Assembly: GCA_965276005.1 (NCBI GenBank)
Contig: OZ254962.1
Coordinates: forward strand, 1,054,001-1,118,000
Direction: 5' to 3'
DNA from: G965232465 sp965276005
Lineage (GTDB): Bacteria; Pseudomonadota; Alphaproteobacteria; JAQWUY01
DNA length: 64,000 bases
Shown: in pieces, positions 25,948-35,357 of the stretch
Position numbering within the stretch: the stretch's first letter is position 1
Layout: each line of letters begins with the position of its first letter
Position numbers and translations under genes: made by a program
The notes under the pieces: model-generated
Told to the model about the DNA's origin: nothing
The model's input: only the letters and a program-made list of their open reading frames with translations
Database searches by the model: none

Positions 25948-28900
25948 ATGAAGTTACAATTTAAAAAATACCCATACCAAGAAAAGGCAATTCAGGTGGT
26001 GATTGATTGTTTTCGGGGGCAACCTAAGGGTACGCCTTTGTCGTATATTCGGGATGTAGGTAAGGTTACGCAACAGCATGCAATGGATTTGGGGGAAATT
26101 GGCTATAAAAATGCGGGTTTGGACATTGGCTGTGCACAGATTTTGTACAATATGCAAACTGTACAATCTCGCCAGTCAGAAAAAGGCTTGGAAAAATCTA
26201 CTGCATTATATATGGATAAACACAGCCAATGCTCGATAAATCTTGATATTGAGATGGAAACGGGGACGGGTAAAACCTATGTGTACTTAAAAACTATATA
26301 TGAATTGAATAAAAACTACGGTTGGAATAAGTTTATTATTATTGTGCCGTCTGTTGCCATTCGAGAAGGGGTGGCGAAGTCTATTGAGCTGACTGCGGAA
26401 CACTTTAAAACAGACTTGGGATACGACAAAAAATTACGCCATTTTATATATAATTCCGCACGGTTGCATGAAGTGGATAATTTTGCATCGTCAAATGATA
26501 TTCAAGTTATGATTATCAATATTCAAGCGTTTAATTCCACAGGCAAAGACCAACGGCGGATTTATGACGAACTGGACAGTTTCCAAAGCCGCAAGCCGAT
26601 TGATGTGATTAAAGCCACTAATCCTATTTTAATTGTTGACGAACCGCAAAAAATGGATAGCACCAACACATTAAAATCGTTTGCTGAATTTAATCCGCTT
26701 ATGATTTTGCGATACAGTGCCACCCATAAGACCACCCGTAACTTGATATATCGTCTAGATGCTATCGATGCGTATCAAGAAAAACTGGTGAAGAAAATTC
26801 GGGTGTTGGGCATTACTTCCGAAGGGCAGGAAGGCAATAGCGATTATATATACATTCAAGATTATATCGTCAACAAAAACCATCCGCCTATGATTAGGGT
26901 CGAATTTGAACAACAGCTCAAATCGGGTAAAATCAAACGAACAATCAAAAAACTGGGCAAAAGGGCAAATTTGTATGACGAATCCAATGGGTTAAAAACT
27001 TATGCGGATAGGTATGTGATTACAGATATTGATGTGGCACTAGACAAGGTAACATTCGAAAATGGTATCACTATGTCTGTGGGGTCTGTAAGGGGGGATT
27101 TAAGCGAAATGACCCTAAGACAGTTACAAATACGGGAAGCTATTAAGGCACATTTTGCCAAAGAACAGGAACTGTTTGTTCAAGGCATAAAATGCCTAAC
27201 CTTGTTTTTTATTGACGAAGTGGCAAAATATCGTACTTATGATGAAAATGACAAACACAATGGGGCATATGCCAAAATATTTGAACAAGAATATTGTAAT
27301 ATTTTAAATGAATATGTAGGTTTGGAACAAACACCCTATCGACAATATTTAAAGCAATATGGGCAAAATGTATCGAAAGTCCATAATGGATATTTTTCTA
27401 TGGATAAAAATAAGCGAATGATTGACCCCAAAATAGAAGTGCGGGGCGAAAATAAGGGCGAAGCAAAGGATATGGATGCGTATGAACTGATCTTAAAAGA
27501 CAAACAACGGCTGTTATCGTTTAATGAACCGGTACGGTTTATATTTTCCCATTCTGCCCTAAGCGAAGGGTGGGACAACCCCAATGTATTCACCATATGT
27601 ACCCTAAAAAATGCCAACAGTGAAATCCGCCGAAGACAAGAAATTGGGCGGGGGTTGCGGTTGTGTGTCAACCAAGATGGAACCCGTATCGATACGGACA
27701 AACACAAGATCAATGTATTAACTGTGGTGCCCAGTGAAAGTTATAAAGACTTTGCCGATGGCTTGCAAAGTGAAATTAAAGAAACAATCACATTCCGTCC
27801 TACGCAAGCGACACAGGATTATTTTTTGGATAAGGTCGTGGTCGATACGGATGGACAACAAAAAACTATTGATAAACAAACCGCACGGCAGATTGAACGG
27901 TATCTGTTGCAAAACAACTACACAGATGATAACGATTATATCACCGATACCTATAAAGATGATGTTGCTAATGAAAATTTGGCACCTTTGCCCGATAGTT
28001 TACAACCATACGCAAAATCCATCACCGCCTTAATAGAAAACCTATATAAGGCGGATGTGGGTATCGACATTGAAAATGGACATAGTCATCAAGATTTACC
28101 GCCTAATGACAATATAAATCGCAAGGAGTTTTTAGAATTATGGGAAAATATCAACAAGAAAGCCGTCTATGCGGTGGACTTTGATACAAAACAGCTGATT
28201 GCCCAATCAGTCGAAAATATAGACGAAAAACTGGTTGTTACCCAACAAAAATACACAATCACCAAAGCGGAACAAAAAGACCGTATAAAATACACAGACC
28301 TTGATGAACGAGGGTCTTTATTTGACGCCCCGACAAAATCCACTAGCCGCCAAGTGTCGACAAACTTAGGTGACTATATCGCCTACGACTTAATTAACAG
28401 TATTGTAGAAAAAACACAATTAACCCGCCGAACGGTCGGCAAGATTTTAAGCCAAATAAACACAGCAAAATTCAGTTTATTTAGACAAAACCCACAGGAA
28501 TTTATCAAAAATATATGTGACATTATTCAAGAATCGAAGGCAACCACTGTCATAGAAAATATTACATACAATGCGGTAAACGAATGTTTTGAACTGAATG
28601 ATATATTTACTACCGAAAACTTTAATATCAAGCAGGACAACCATGCCAATAAACATATTTACGATTACATAAAAACTGATTCAAAAAACGAAAAAGCGTT
28701 TACAAATGACTTAGAAGAAAATCAAGAAGTGATTATATATAGCAAACTCCCCAATGGATTTTATATTCCCACGCCTGTGGGCAAATACAACCCCGACTGG
28801 GCAATTGTGTATGCAGACACCAACACCCAAACCAAACACATATACTTTATTGCCGAAACCAAAGGCAGTATGAGTTCTATGGAATTAAGGGCTATCGAAC

Positions 28901-29028
28901 ACCACAAAATCCAATGTGCTAAAAAATATTTTAAAACTATAAACAAAGACAATGTTACATACGATGTCATAGATAACTACAACAGCCTACAAACCAAAAT
29001 CATGCAACAGGTTGGACATGAATCGTAA
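25948..29028 (+). CDS. Type III-like restriction endonuclease subunit (Res), 1026 aa
   Basis: Motif I 'METGTGKTYVYL' is near residues 101-112. Motif II has the type III variant 'LIVDEPQKMD' near 227-236, followed by 'LRYSATHK'. Lobe-two motifs include 'SALSEGWDNPNVF' and 'EIGRGLRLCVN'. The C-terminal endonuclease site 'NPDWAIVYAD...YFIAETKG' (about 947-975) is a complete PD-ExK. The gene is intact. Its last ~19 bases overlap the 5' end of an IS1595-like fragment, so the final residues may have been replaced. With Mod it should form a translocating restriction enzyme; the helicase and DUF4391 genes upstream suggest an extended system. Confidence 0.92.
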   Translation: MKLQFKKYPYQEKAIQVVIDCFRGQPKGTPLSYIRDVGKVTQQHAMDLGEIGYKNAGLDIGCAQILYNMQTVQSRQSEKGLEKSTALYMDKHSQCSINLDIEMETGTGKTYVYLKTIYELNKNYGWNKFIIIVPSVAIREGVAKSIELTAEHFKTDLGYDKKLRHFIYNSARLHEVDNFASSNDIQVMIINIQAFNSTGKDQRRIYDELDSFQSRKPIDVIKATNPILIVDEPQKMDSTNTLKSFAEFNPLMILRYSATHKTTRNLIYRLDAIDAYQEKLVKKIRVLGITSEGQEGNSDYIYIQDYIVNKNHPPMIRVEFEQQLKSGKIKRTIKKLGKRANLYDESNGLKTYADRYVITDIDVALDKVTFENGITMSVGSVRGDLSEMTLRQLQIREAIKAHFAKEQELFVQGIKCLTLFFIDEVAKYRTYDENDKHNGAYAKIFEQEYCNILNEYVGLEQTPYRQYLKQYGQNVSKVHNGYFSMDKNKRMIDPKIEVRGENKGEAKDMDAYELILKDKQRLLSFNEPVRFIFSHSALSEGWDNPNVFTICTLKNANSEIRRRQEIGRGLRLCVNQDGTRIDTDKHKINVLTVVPSESYKDFADGLQSEIKETITFRPTQATQDYFLDKVVVDTDGQQKTIDKQTARQIERYLLQNNYTDDNDYITDTYKDDVANENLAPLPDSLQPYAKSITALIENLYKADVGIDIENGHSHQDLPPNDNINRKEFLELWENINKKAVYAVDFDTKQLIAQSVENIDEKLVVTQQKYTITKAEQKDRIKYTDLDERGSLFDAPTKSTSRQVSTNLGDYIAYDLINSIVEKTQLTRRTVGKILSQINTAKFSLFRQNPQEFIKNICDIIQESKATTVIENITYNAVNECFELNDIFTTENFNIKQDNHANKHIYDYIKTDSKNEKAFTNDLEENQEVIIYSKLPNGFYIPTPVGKYNPDWAIVYADTNTQTKHIYFIAETKGSMSSMELRAIEHHKIQCAKKYFKTINKDNVTYDVIDNYNSLQTKIMQQVGHES

Positions 29029-29636
29029 TACGGTTACTCTATATTTTCGTCATTTACGAGAGATTATCGCTTATGAATTAGAACAGCAAAGCGAAGAGTT
29101 ATTTAGTGGTGAAATAGAAGTAGACGAAAGTTACTTTGGTGGTGTTCGTAAGGGTAAATGGGGACGGGGTGCAAAAGCCAAAACCCCAGTGTTTGGCTTG
29201 CTTAAAAGGAGTGATAAGGTCTATACAAAGATAATACCTGATGCTAGTAGCACGACTTTAATACCAATAATTAGGGACAAAGTTATACCTGATAGCATAG
29301 TGTATAGTGATTATTGGAAAGGGTATAATGCCCTAGATATTTCAGAGTTTAAACATATGCGAATTAACCACAGTAAAGAGTTTGCACATAAGCAAAATCA
29401 TATAAATGGTATTGAGAATTTTTGGAACCAAGCCAAGAGACATATGCGAAAATATAATGGTATTCCTAAGCATAATTTTATGCTATATTTGAAGGAATGT
29501 GAGTGGCGATTTAATCACAGTGATTTTAAGTCGAAAAAAAGACATAGCCATAAAACAGACAACACCTATATATGGTGTTGCTTATGGCGATACAGTGGGC
29601 TAGAAAATATTTAGGTTAGTTATCTATGCCAGCCCC
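29010..29636 (+). mobile_element. IS1595 (ISXO2-like) element, 5' truncated
   Basis: The open frame 29012-29614 encodes the ISXO2-like domain: 'GEIEVDESYFGG', 'GRGAKAKTPVFGLLKR', 'YSDYWKGYNALD' and 'HINGIENFWNQAKRHMRKYNG', the three catalytic blocks. The N-terminal zinc-finger part is missing compared with the copy at 55.6-56.4 kb. The right end is GTTATCTATGCCAGCCCC (to 29636). It abuts the end of the res gene without intergenic space. Confidence 0.85.
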
Positions 29637-29761
29637 AATACTTTTACAACAAAAAATTTGAACCGTTTATAATATCGTATATTATAGTGCATGTTAGATA
29701 AAGTGACTGTGCAGACTATTTTCTTTAGGAGAAATGATTTAAACAATGGGGTCCAGTTCTA
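29637..29761 (+). repeat. 125-bp dispersed repeat, copy 1
   Basis: It runs from AATACTTTTACAACAAAAAA to CCAGTTCTA and matches 40453-40577 with about ten differences. It contains no reading frame. An IS5-like element is inserted at its right end here, whereas copy 2 is uninterrupted. It may be part of an unidentified element or the former flank of the defence cassettes. Confidence 0.85.
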
Positions 29762-30037
29762 GGCAGTGGCCCTATAAAATTGTTGCATTAAGTTTTGATA
29801 TGTGATTTCATGTTTGAAATTAGCCTTAATGCAGGAGATACAAGATGTACAATAGTGATATGTCTGATTATTGATACGACCTTTATTACCGAACAAAAGC
29901 CGTGGTGTATCACGGGTTGACGACAGGCGGGTTATCAATGGGATATTATACCGCTTATGAACAGGAACATCATGGCGGAGTATGCCCGAGTGTTATGGAC
30001 CTCGTACTACTGTGTATAATCGCTTTATTCGTTGGAA

Positions 30038-30498
30038 TACAAAACACCGTGATAGTCTTGAACTATATTTTCTAATTTGCGTTCATAACCCCCACTTAGT
30101 TCAAATACAATAAATGGACATTCAGATTTTTTTATACTCCACTGGATAAGTTTTTTTATACCCTTAAGAGTGTTTGGAAATTGCTGAAAAGTTCTGTCAA
30201 TAATGGCATAAGCATCAAGATGTTTTTTTGATACATCAACACCAACAGAGTGTTTTTTGTTGTTTTCTTTCATGGTATCACCTTTCTTATATACGGGTGT
30301 AATAACTCTACCAACTGTTCGGAAATAAATAATAAGGGTCAGTGGATCTAGCTTCCAAACGAATGATATTTTCTAGAAGGAGGACGACCGCCCTGACCCG
30401 ATGCAGAGTGTGTGTACACACACTCTGCATCATCTATATACATTATAAAAAAGATAAAACTTAATCAATTTATATAGACATTATTAACATATAAGAAG
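30038..30498 (-). mobile_element. IS110-family fragment inserted in the IS5-like element
   Basis: The - strand frame from 30273 encodes 'KKHSVGVDVSKKHLDAYAI' and 'PFIVFELSGGYERKLENIV', the start of the IS110 DEDD recombinase, with only ~79 of ~320 codons left. An AAAGGTGAT ribosome-binding site precedes the ATG. The ~225 bases upstream (30274-30498) form the non-coding end, where IS110 elements carry their bridge RNA. That stretch contains GGGTCAG (near 30334) complementary to CTGACCC (near 30393) and a 32-bp palindrome. Confidence 0.8.
30400..30431. repeat. 32-bp perfect palindrome in the IS110 non-coding end
   Basis: GATGCAGAGTGTGTGT (30400-30415) is followed directly by its exact complement to 30431. 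It lies within the non-coding part of the IS110 fragment, upstream of the recombinase start, and could be a strong hairpin at the edge of the bridge RNA region. Confidence 0.85.
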
Positions 30499-31061
30499 GC
30501 GGGTATATGGGACAGAATATTTGATACTATCCGTGATACTTATAACTATGACTTGTTAATGATTGATAGCACGATTGCCAATGTTCATCATGCTGGTTCT
30601 AGTGTAAAAAAAACAGTTGTGAGCAATGCATGGGCAGATCCAAAGGGGGATTAACGACCAAAATTCACATGTCCTGTAACGAACATGGATTACCGTTACA
30701 ATTTCATTTGACGGCGGGACATCGCCATGACGCCCCTTATGCTCATTTATTTTTAAAAAATTTACAACCATTTCAAAGCGTGTTAGCAGACAGAGCCTAT
30801 GATTCAGATGCCGTAATTGGCATGATAGAAGATAAAGGGGCAGAGGCTTGCATACCGTCTAAGAGCAACAGAATAAAGCCAAGGAATTATGATGAAATCC
30901 TTTATAAACAACGCAATATCATAGAGTGATTATTTGGAAAGTTAAAACAATCATGCAGGGCAATCGCAACACGATACGACAAACACGCTTCAACATTCAT
31001 GACAATGATTAAAATCGCTGCAATAAGACTATGGTGTAAATTTTATGAGTCTACCACTTAG

Positions 31062-31846
31062 ACAACCGCCACGATAGAACCTTACGACTGTACCAATCCA
31101 TAATCGCAACCAAGTACATATATCCTTTCTGGACTAGAATATAAGTAATATCTGTACACCATACTTGGTTCGGTTTGTCTATGGTTACATGCGTTAGCGA
31201 ATATGGATATACCTTGTGCTTTTCGTTTTGTCGGCTGGTTCTAGGCTTTGAGTATATGGCTTGCAGTTTCAGGTTTTCCATCAGTCTCCGAACCCGTTTG
31301 CGGTTTACACAATATCCCAATTTTCGTAAAACTTTCGTCATCCTGCGAATGCCGTAAAATGGCGTTCGTGCAAATTGCTTGACGATCAATCCTATTATAT
31401 CTTGAGTAAACATGTTTGCCGCCTTCGGCTTATAATATAAACTGCTGCACTTGACACCCAAAAGTTCACATCGACGGCTGATACTTATTTCTTCTTCCGC
31501 AATGGATACAATAATCTCTCGCCCCCCAGACCCAGCCGTTCGGAGGCACTTACTAAAAAATCCTGTTCCACTGTCAACTTGCCAATCTTGGCGTGAAGCA
31601 TGTCTATTTCTGCTTCCGTATCCGCATGTTGTCGTTCCAGATTGCCCGAAAACCCATCTTCAATAGATTGCAATGCTTCTTGCTTCTAGCGAGTAATAAC
31701 CGATACATCTTCACGAAGGGCTTGTTTCACAACATGTGCCTTAAAAATTGCTGTAAATTTCCTGCGATTTCCTGCCATAATAATTCTACTCCTATTTTGT
31801 GTAAAATCTACCTTAACATACTATCTAGTTTTTGGGGACCACTTCT
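31062..31846 (-). mobile_element. IS3-like element copy B, 3' truncated and inactive
   Basis: This copy is inverted relative to copy A at 13.8 kb and nearly identical to it. orfB pieces are at 31051-31461 and 31485-31673, and orfA begins near 31780 with 'AGNRRKFTAIF'. The TAG in 'ITR*KQEALQSIEDG' is shared with copy A. The 3' end is cut by the IS5-like copy at 31061, and the outer end reads TGGGGACCA-type at 31834-31842. The deleted part again includes the final catalytic region. Confidence 0.85.
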
Positions 31847-31848
31847 GC

Positions 31849-32134
31849 GGATAAGCTGTTACTGTTGTTGGCGAATATGCGATATCAGCAAGGAGGTTTA
31901 CTAAGGTGCATGCAATCGTTGGGTTTTTCCTTACAGGCAGAAGCATGTTTGAATACTCTGACAAGTGATATAGTAAAGTCATCGGTTATTGAGAAGGAAA
32001 ATTTAGAGTCACAGGAAGTCTGTCCCTCCATTGCCTGTAGGTTATGCATAAATGCGGGTGACCTTACCCTCCGCCAGTCAGCATATTGACGGTATTGTGA
32101 AGTCGATGTTGGACGCTACACAAAATTATGACTA
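31849..32134 (+). pseudogene. Fic/DUF4172 protein, N-terminal fragment
   Basis: Beginning at the IS3 junction, the frame reads 'SADKLLLLLANMRYQQGGLL', 'CMQSLGFSLQAEACLNTLTS' and 'DIVKSSVIEKENLES', the DUF4172 N-terminus of Fic proteins, where 'SSVIEKE' corresponds to the inhibitory helix 'SSAIEGE'. A shift near 32068 leads to 'DGIVKSMLDATQNYD' and a stop at 32132-32134. The Fic core itself is missing. It is unrelated in detail to the intact Fic gene at 24740. Confidence 0.75.
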
Positions 32135-32189
32135 GTCCTTGACCATAGATCATTTATGCTGATGGCATGCTTGTTTATTCCCTTTATTC

Positions 32190-33101
32190 TTATGTGTACT
32201 TCGATAAATCTGATTTTTGTACCATACTTACAACAGATTTTAGCCTGTTTATGGCATCGTCAAATTTTATTTGATTACTGTCATAATTCATATCGGTCGC
32301 ATAGTCTTTATAATCTTGTTTGTATTGGGTACTATCGATCGTGTCTAACAATTTATCCAAAATTTGATTAACTAGCATTTTGCGTAAATTAAGATTGCCC
32401 CGTTTTTCCTTATCTGTGTGTATTCTATTGGCAAATACTAAATTAAAATCATTTTGATTATTCACAATAACATCTTGTAAATGTGCTAAATCCTGTAAAT
32501 GCCTTATTATCATTGGTTCTGTTTTATTATTCGCTAGTACTCTCCACGACAAGGCACTTAATTTGTTACCTGCTATCTCAACAGGTGATACAGTAGCAAT
32601 TTTGACACTATCTGTTTTTTCTATATACTCATTCATAAATGATCTAACCTGTTTGATTTCCACAGGTAATATAGGCGTATCGTATGAAAATTCTAGTTTT
32701 AAATTTGGACGCAACGCATTATGAGTAAAGTGTTTATCATAAGGTATATTGTATTGAAAAAATTGATTACCATTACGAGCCAATATATTTTCATTAGGAA
32801 TGGCAGAAAAAACACTTTCAACAGATTCTCGGATTTGATTTTTTACTTTGCTCAGCTTGTTACGATTAAGACTTTTGGCACTATAAACTATAAAATCCAT
32901 ATCTTCCGAAAATCTATGTATAACTTTATGTGCTTTTGACAAACAAGTACCACCACTAAAGGCTATATTAACATTCCCCAAATCTAAATCTGCAACGACT
33001 TGCAACAGCATAACCGAATACCAATCTTTTTCGACAAAGGCTGATTCCATATTAAGTCTATAGGCTACTTCATTAACTAATTGAATATCGAGCGTTTGCA
33101 T
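32190..33101 (-). CDS. AbiEii/AbiGii-type nucleotidyltransferase toxin, 303 aa
   Basis: The nucleotidyltransferase motif 'AFSGGTCLSKAHKVIHRFSEDMDFIV' spans about residues 47-72 and has the GG and D-x-D elements of the AbiEii fold. 'FVEKDWYSVMLLQ' upstream and 'LKLEFSY...PVE' downstream are typical. AbiEii toxins such as MenT block growth by modifying tRNA acceptor ends and act in phage-triggered abortive infection. The gene lies 24 bases after the DUF6088 antitoxin stop, in the usual antitoxin-first order. The frame is intact and of normal length. Confidence 0.88.
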   Translation of the reverse strand: MQTLDIQLVNEVAYRLNMESAFVEKDWYSVMLLQVVADLDLGNVNIAFSGGTCLSKAHKVIHRFSEDMDFIVYSAKSLNRNKLSKVKNQIRESVESVFSAIPNENILARNGNQFFQYNIPYDKHFTHNALRPNLKLEFSYDTPILPVEIKQVRSFMNEYIEKTDSVKIATVSPVEIAGNKLSALSWRVLANNKTEPMIIRHLQDLAHLQDVIVNNQNDFNLVFANRIHTDKEKRGNLNLRKMLVNQILDKLLDTIDSTQYKQDYKDYATDMNYDSNQIKFDDAINRLKSVVSMVQKSDLSKYT

Positions 33102-33125
33102 GTAATTTTCGTTTCACAACACATC

Positions 33126-33560
33126 TTACACTATGGGATAAATTTTTTTTGTCTCTATGTATATATTCTTGCCATTACAGCCTATTCGACGGGATACCTT
33201 GCCTTTGACAGCAATACGGCGACCCGTTGGTACTTGTGTGGAAACATTCTGATCATATAAATATTCAGCCTCCGTCAAGGCTAATTCATATCCTAATTTA
33301 CGCAGTGCAATTTTTGCTAAATCAGGAACCGATTGTTCAGGTATAGTCTGTTTTGTATATCTAGATACACGATTACGAGCATAAATGCCATACCCTATTT
33401 TCGTCAAAATTCCTTTCTTAACCAACTCTTTCAAAGCAGTCCCCACTTGGGTACGACTACCTAACTCATTAAATTCCCTTCGTAAAAACACAGGATCACG
33501 GCTACGCTTAACACGCATTTTCACTTTGTATAATACAGTTTTGTTATTCTTAACGGTCAT
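33126..33560 (-). CDS. DUF6088/AbiEi-like antitoxin, 144 aa
   Basis: I choose the ATG at 33560 (MTVKNNKTV) over a TTG at 33596; MRVKRS at 33518 is another possibility. The winged-helix part reads 'DPVFLRREFNELGSRTQVGTALKELVKKGILTKIGYGIYA', here spread across about residues 22-61. The C-terminal part has 'VSTQVPTGRRI' and 'SRRIGCNGKNIYIE', typical of DUF6088. Such proteins bind their promoter and neutralise AbiEii without tight complex formation (type IV mode). It is followed directly by the toxin gene. Confidence 0.82.
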   Translation of the reverse strand: MTVKNNKTVLYKVKMRVKRSRDPVFLRREFNELGSRTQVGTALKELVKKGILTKIGYGIYARNRVSRYTKQTIPEQSVPDLAKIALRKLGYELALTEAEYLYDQNVSTQVPTGRRIAVKGKVSRRIGCNGKNIYIETKKIYPIV

Positions 33561-33744
33561 TTTTTGTATCCCCGATGCCAATGTACCACACAACAAGATT
33601 ACATTTCAAGCAATTTTATAAAGCTTAAAATAAAAGAGTGTAAAGTTCCTCAACCTGTACAACAATCATTCTGCCCAAGCGTTTGGTCAAAATCTGACAA
33701 TGCCACCATGAAATACTGTGCAGAACCTACTATTATTTTTTGAC

Positions 33745-34077
33745 CTATTTAGGTTTGTACTGAGTTTCCCATTTTTCCATTACCCTATTGACAAAATCTC
33801 CGACAATAGGCTGTATGTTTGCATCTGTTTTTTCAGAAATTACCCCTTGAATAATAGCTACTCTTTTGCCTATATCCCATAGCATTTTTTCCAAATATTC
33901 AGGGTCTAAATTGGCTCCGTTTAGATATGATTTTCCCATTAAAATTTGGTCGCATTTTTCCTCTATGATACTCCTGAGAAAATCCGATTTTGATATACCC
34001 ATTTTTTGAGATGCATGCTCTATTTTTTGGTTCAGATTATCTGATATTCTGATGGCTAATCTGTCTGTATTTTTCAT
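33745..34077 (-). CDS. Ribbon-helix-helix DNA-binding protein, 110 aa
   Basis: The start at 34077 is preferred over an upstream one because AAGGAT lies 7 bases before it and the protein then begins with the fold: 'DRLAIRISDNLNQKIEHAS' (strand and first helix) and 'KMGISKSDFLRSIIEEKCD' (second helix). The C-terminal half is helical with 'MLWDIGKRVAIIQGVI'. It resembles CopG-like plasmid regulators or mobilisation accessory proteins. The 200 bases upstream hold eight copies of a GTACC-type motif in both orientations, a likely binding array. It precedes the AbiE pair on the same strand but with a 184-base gap. Confidence 0.7.
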   Translation of the reverse strand: MKNTDRLAIRISDNLNQKIEHASQKMGISKSDFLRSIIEEKCDQILMGKSYLNGANLDPEYLEKMLWDIGKRVAIIQGVISEKTDANIQPIVGDFVNRVMEKWETQYKPK

Positions 34078-34120
34078 AAAATTATCCTTTTCATTAACTA
34101 TGTTGTATGTCATATTTTTT

Positions 34121-34284
34121 GTGTACCAAATGTATACCATATGTGTACCAGTCTTTGGTACACATCGTACACCAATTTTGATATTGTACACCATTATTTT
34201 TTAGTTGTGTACCACAAAAAATTCTAAATTTACTTAACATACTGTTTTACATGATTTTTTATGTCAGACATTTTTGTACACCAA
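34121..34284. promoter_or_regulatory. Cluster of GTGTACCA/TGGTACAC motifs upstream of the RHH gene
   Basis: GTGTACCA or close variants occur at 34121, 34131 (TGTATACCA), 34143 and 34207; the inverted form TGGTACAC at 34156; and GTACACCA at about 34167, 34186 and 34277. Just beyond, GTCTGACAT is repeated in tandem (34287-34304). Such iterated short motifs suit cooperative binding by ribbon-helix-helix dimers. An iteron role is also conceivable, but no replication gene is nearby. Confidence 0.55.
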
Positions 34285-34304
34285 TTGTCTGACATGTCTG
34301 ACAT

Positions 34305-34644
34305 GCGATTTTTTGATACGAATTCGCTGTACCTTTTGATATATAATGGTTTGCGGTCTGTTGCACTAGGGTGCGTAAGGTATATTGCGTTTTTTAGGCT
34401 TCAGCCGTGTGATTATTTTTTAAGCAAATGTCATTCACGATGTAGGTTTCGGACATATACATTTTTTACAAGCCATCAGTGGCGATTGAACGGTGATCGA
34501 TTTTTGCAGTGTAAAATTGGCAGGTTAAAATCAATTTCTTATGGTGAAAATTTTCGGTGAAAATTGGATTTGAAATTTGGTTTTTGAGATGTGCAATTTT
34601 GCAAATAGACTTTGACAAAAAAACGGGATTCGCATCCTGCTATT
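34305..34644. other. Intergenic region without a convincing gene
   Basis: The + strand frame 34261-34560 has an unlikely composition (Cys-, Phe- and Arg-rich) and no homology I recognise. The segment 34428-34452 matches 17360-17384 (inverted) at 23 of 25 bases. Nothing else stands out; the last 80 bases are AT-rich. Confidence 0.4.
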
Positions 34645-35052
34645 TTACAGTACCAGTTTTCCATCTATTCGCAGGCACTTTTCATTTTTGAATTCTACCA
34701 CATTACGACCTGTGCAATTTTGAATCCACTCTGCTACCAAATGACGATGGCAGAAATTTTTTGTGCTGCAATGACAAACCAAGCCAACCGATTTACCATT
34801 ACCTAATTTTCGTAAATCCTCGATAATGTTGTTTGCATTCAATTTTTCCAATTGTGCTAAAAATTGCACTGTGTATTCTGCATCTGAAATTTGTCCGTTT
34901 TTGTACCCCAGTAATAAATCTTTGCTAGGTGCTAATATTTTGTATTGCCTGTCTACTTGCACATACTTTGCTTTGAACCTTGCTATACTGACAGGAATAA
35001 ATGGTACTGTGGTATGGTGCCGTAGGGCGTTGAAGTGTGTTGTGTAAATCAT
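34645..35052 (-). CDS. DUF488 family protein, 135 aa
   Basis: It opens with 'IYTTHFNALRHHTTVPFIPVSI' and carries 'APSKDLLLGYKNGQISDAEY' in the middle. The C-terminal Cys-His block 'VGLVCHCSTKNFCHRHLVAEWI' contains the conserved C..CHR..L element of DUF488. The fold is thought to be a small alpha/beta domain, and its biochemical role is unknown. Members are often near macrodomain or nucleotide-processing genes, and a macrodomain gene lies 0.9 kb away on the same strand. The frame is complete. Confidence 0.8.
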   Translation of the reverse strand: MIYTTHFNALRHHTTVPFIPVSIARFKAKYVQVDRQYKILAPSKDLLLGYKNGQISDAEYTVQFLAQLEKLNANNIIEDLRKLGNGKSVGLVCHCSTKNFCHRHLVAEWIQNCTGRNVVEFKNEKCLRIDGKLVL

Positions 35053-35357
35053 TGCAAATCTCCGTTGATTTTTTCAATTACTTAACTTTCCGCTTATTAG
35101 CGGTCTATTTTTGGTAAAATCGTTTATCTTGTGTGGGTGGGTGCATAGAATACAGTTTTACGCACTGTGCATATGTTGAAACGACCGTATGGCACATTTT
35201 AGATGTTATCCTTGCCTTGAAAATGTGTCTAATCTGGATTTTAAAGGTGTAAGGTTAAGCGAAACCTATTTTAATTGATTGTAATGCAAGATGGATTTAT
35301 AGGCACTGTGGCACCTTTAAAACGGATTTATAACGCATTCTATGAAATAATACTCGA
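35053..35357. other. Intergenic region between DUF488 and ssb
   Basis: No reading frame with support is seen in these 305 bases. The part beside DUF488 (35053-35110) should hold its promoter, but no clear -35/-10 pair stands out. The ssb terminator follows at 35358. Confidence 0.4.

Larger units (their letters stand above)
29761..31061 (+). mobile_element. IS5-like element copy A, interrupted and degraded
   Basis: Ends are AGGCAGTGGCCCTATAAAAT on the left and a related inverted end ATTTTATGAGTCTACCACTTAG on the right (21 positions shown in two parts in the sequence). orfA (from 29844) has a TGA at 'LYRL*TG' and is split by an IS110 fragment at 30038-30498. orfB (30630-30929, 'GRSKGGLTTKIHMSCNEHG', 'ADRAYDSDAV') ends early because CGA became TGA. 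The otherwise identical copy B at 44.2 kb has the Arg codon. Confidence 0.85.

Noticed and set aside
34121..34304. Replication origin with iterons
   Set aside because: The repeats would fit, but no Rep gene, DnaA box cluster or partition gene is visible in the window.
34261..34560. 99-codon + strand frame downstream of the motif array
   Set aside because: The start overlaps the iterated repeats, the composition is unlike real proteins, and no homology is seen.
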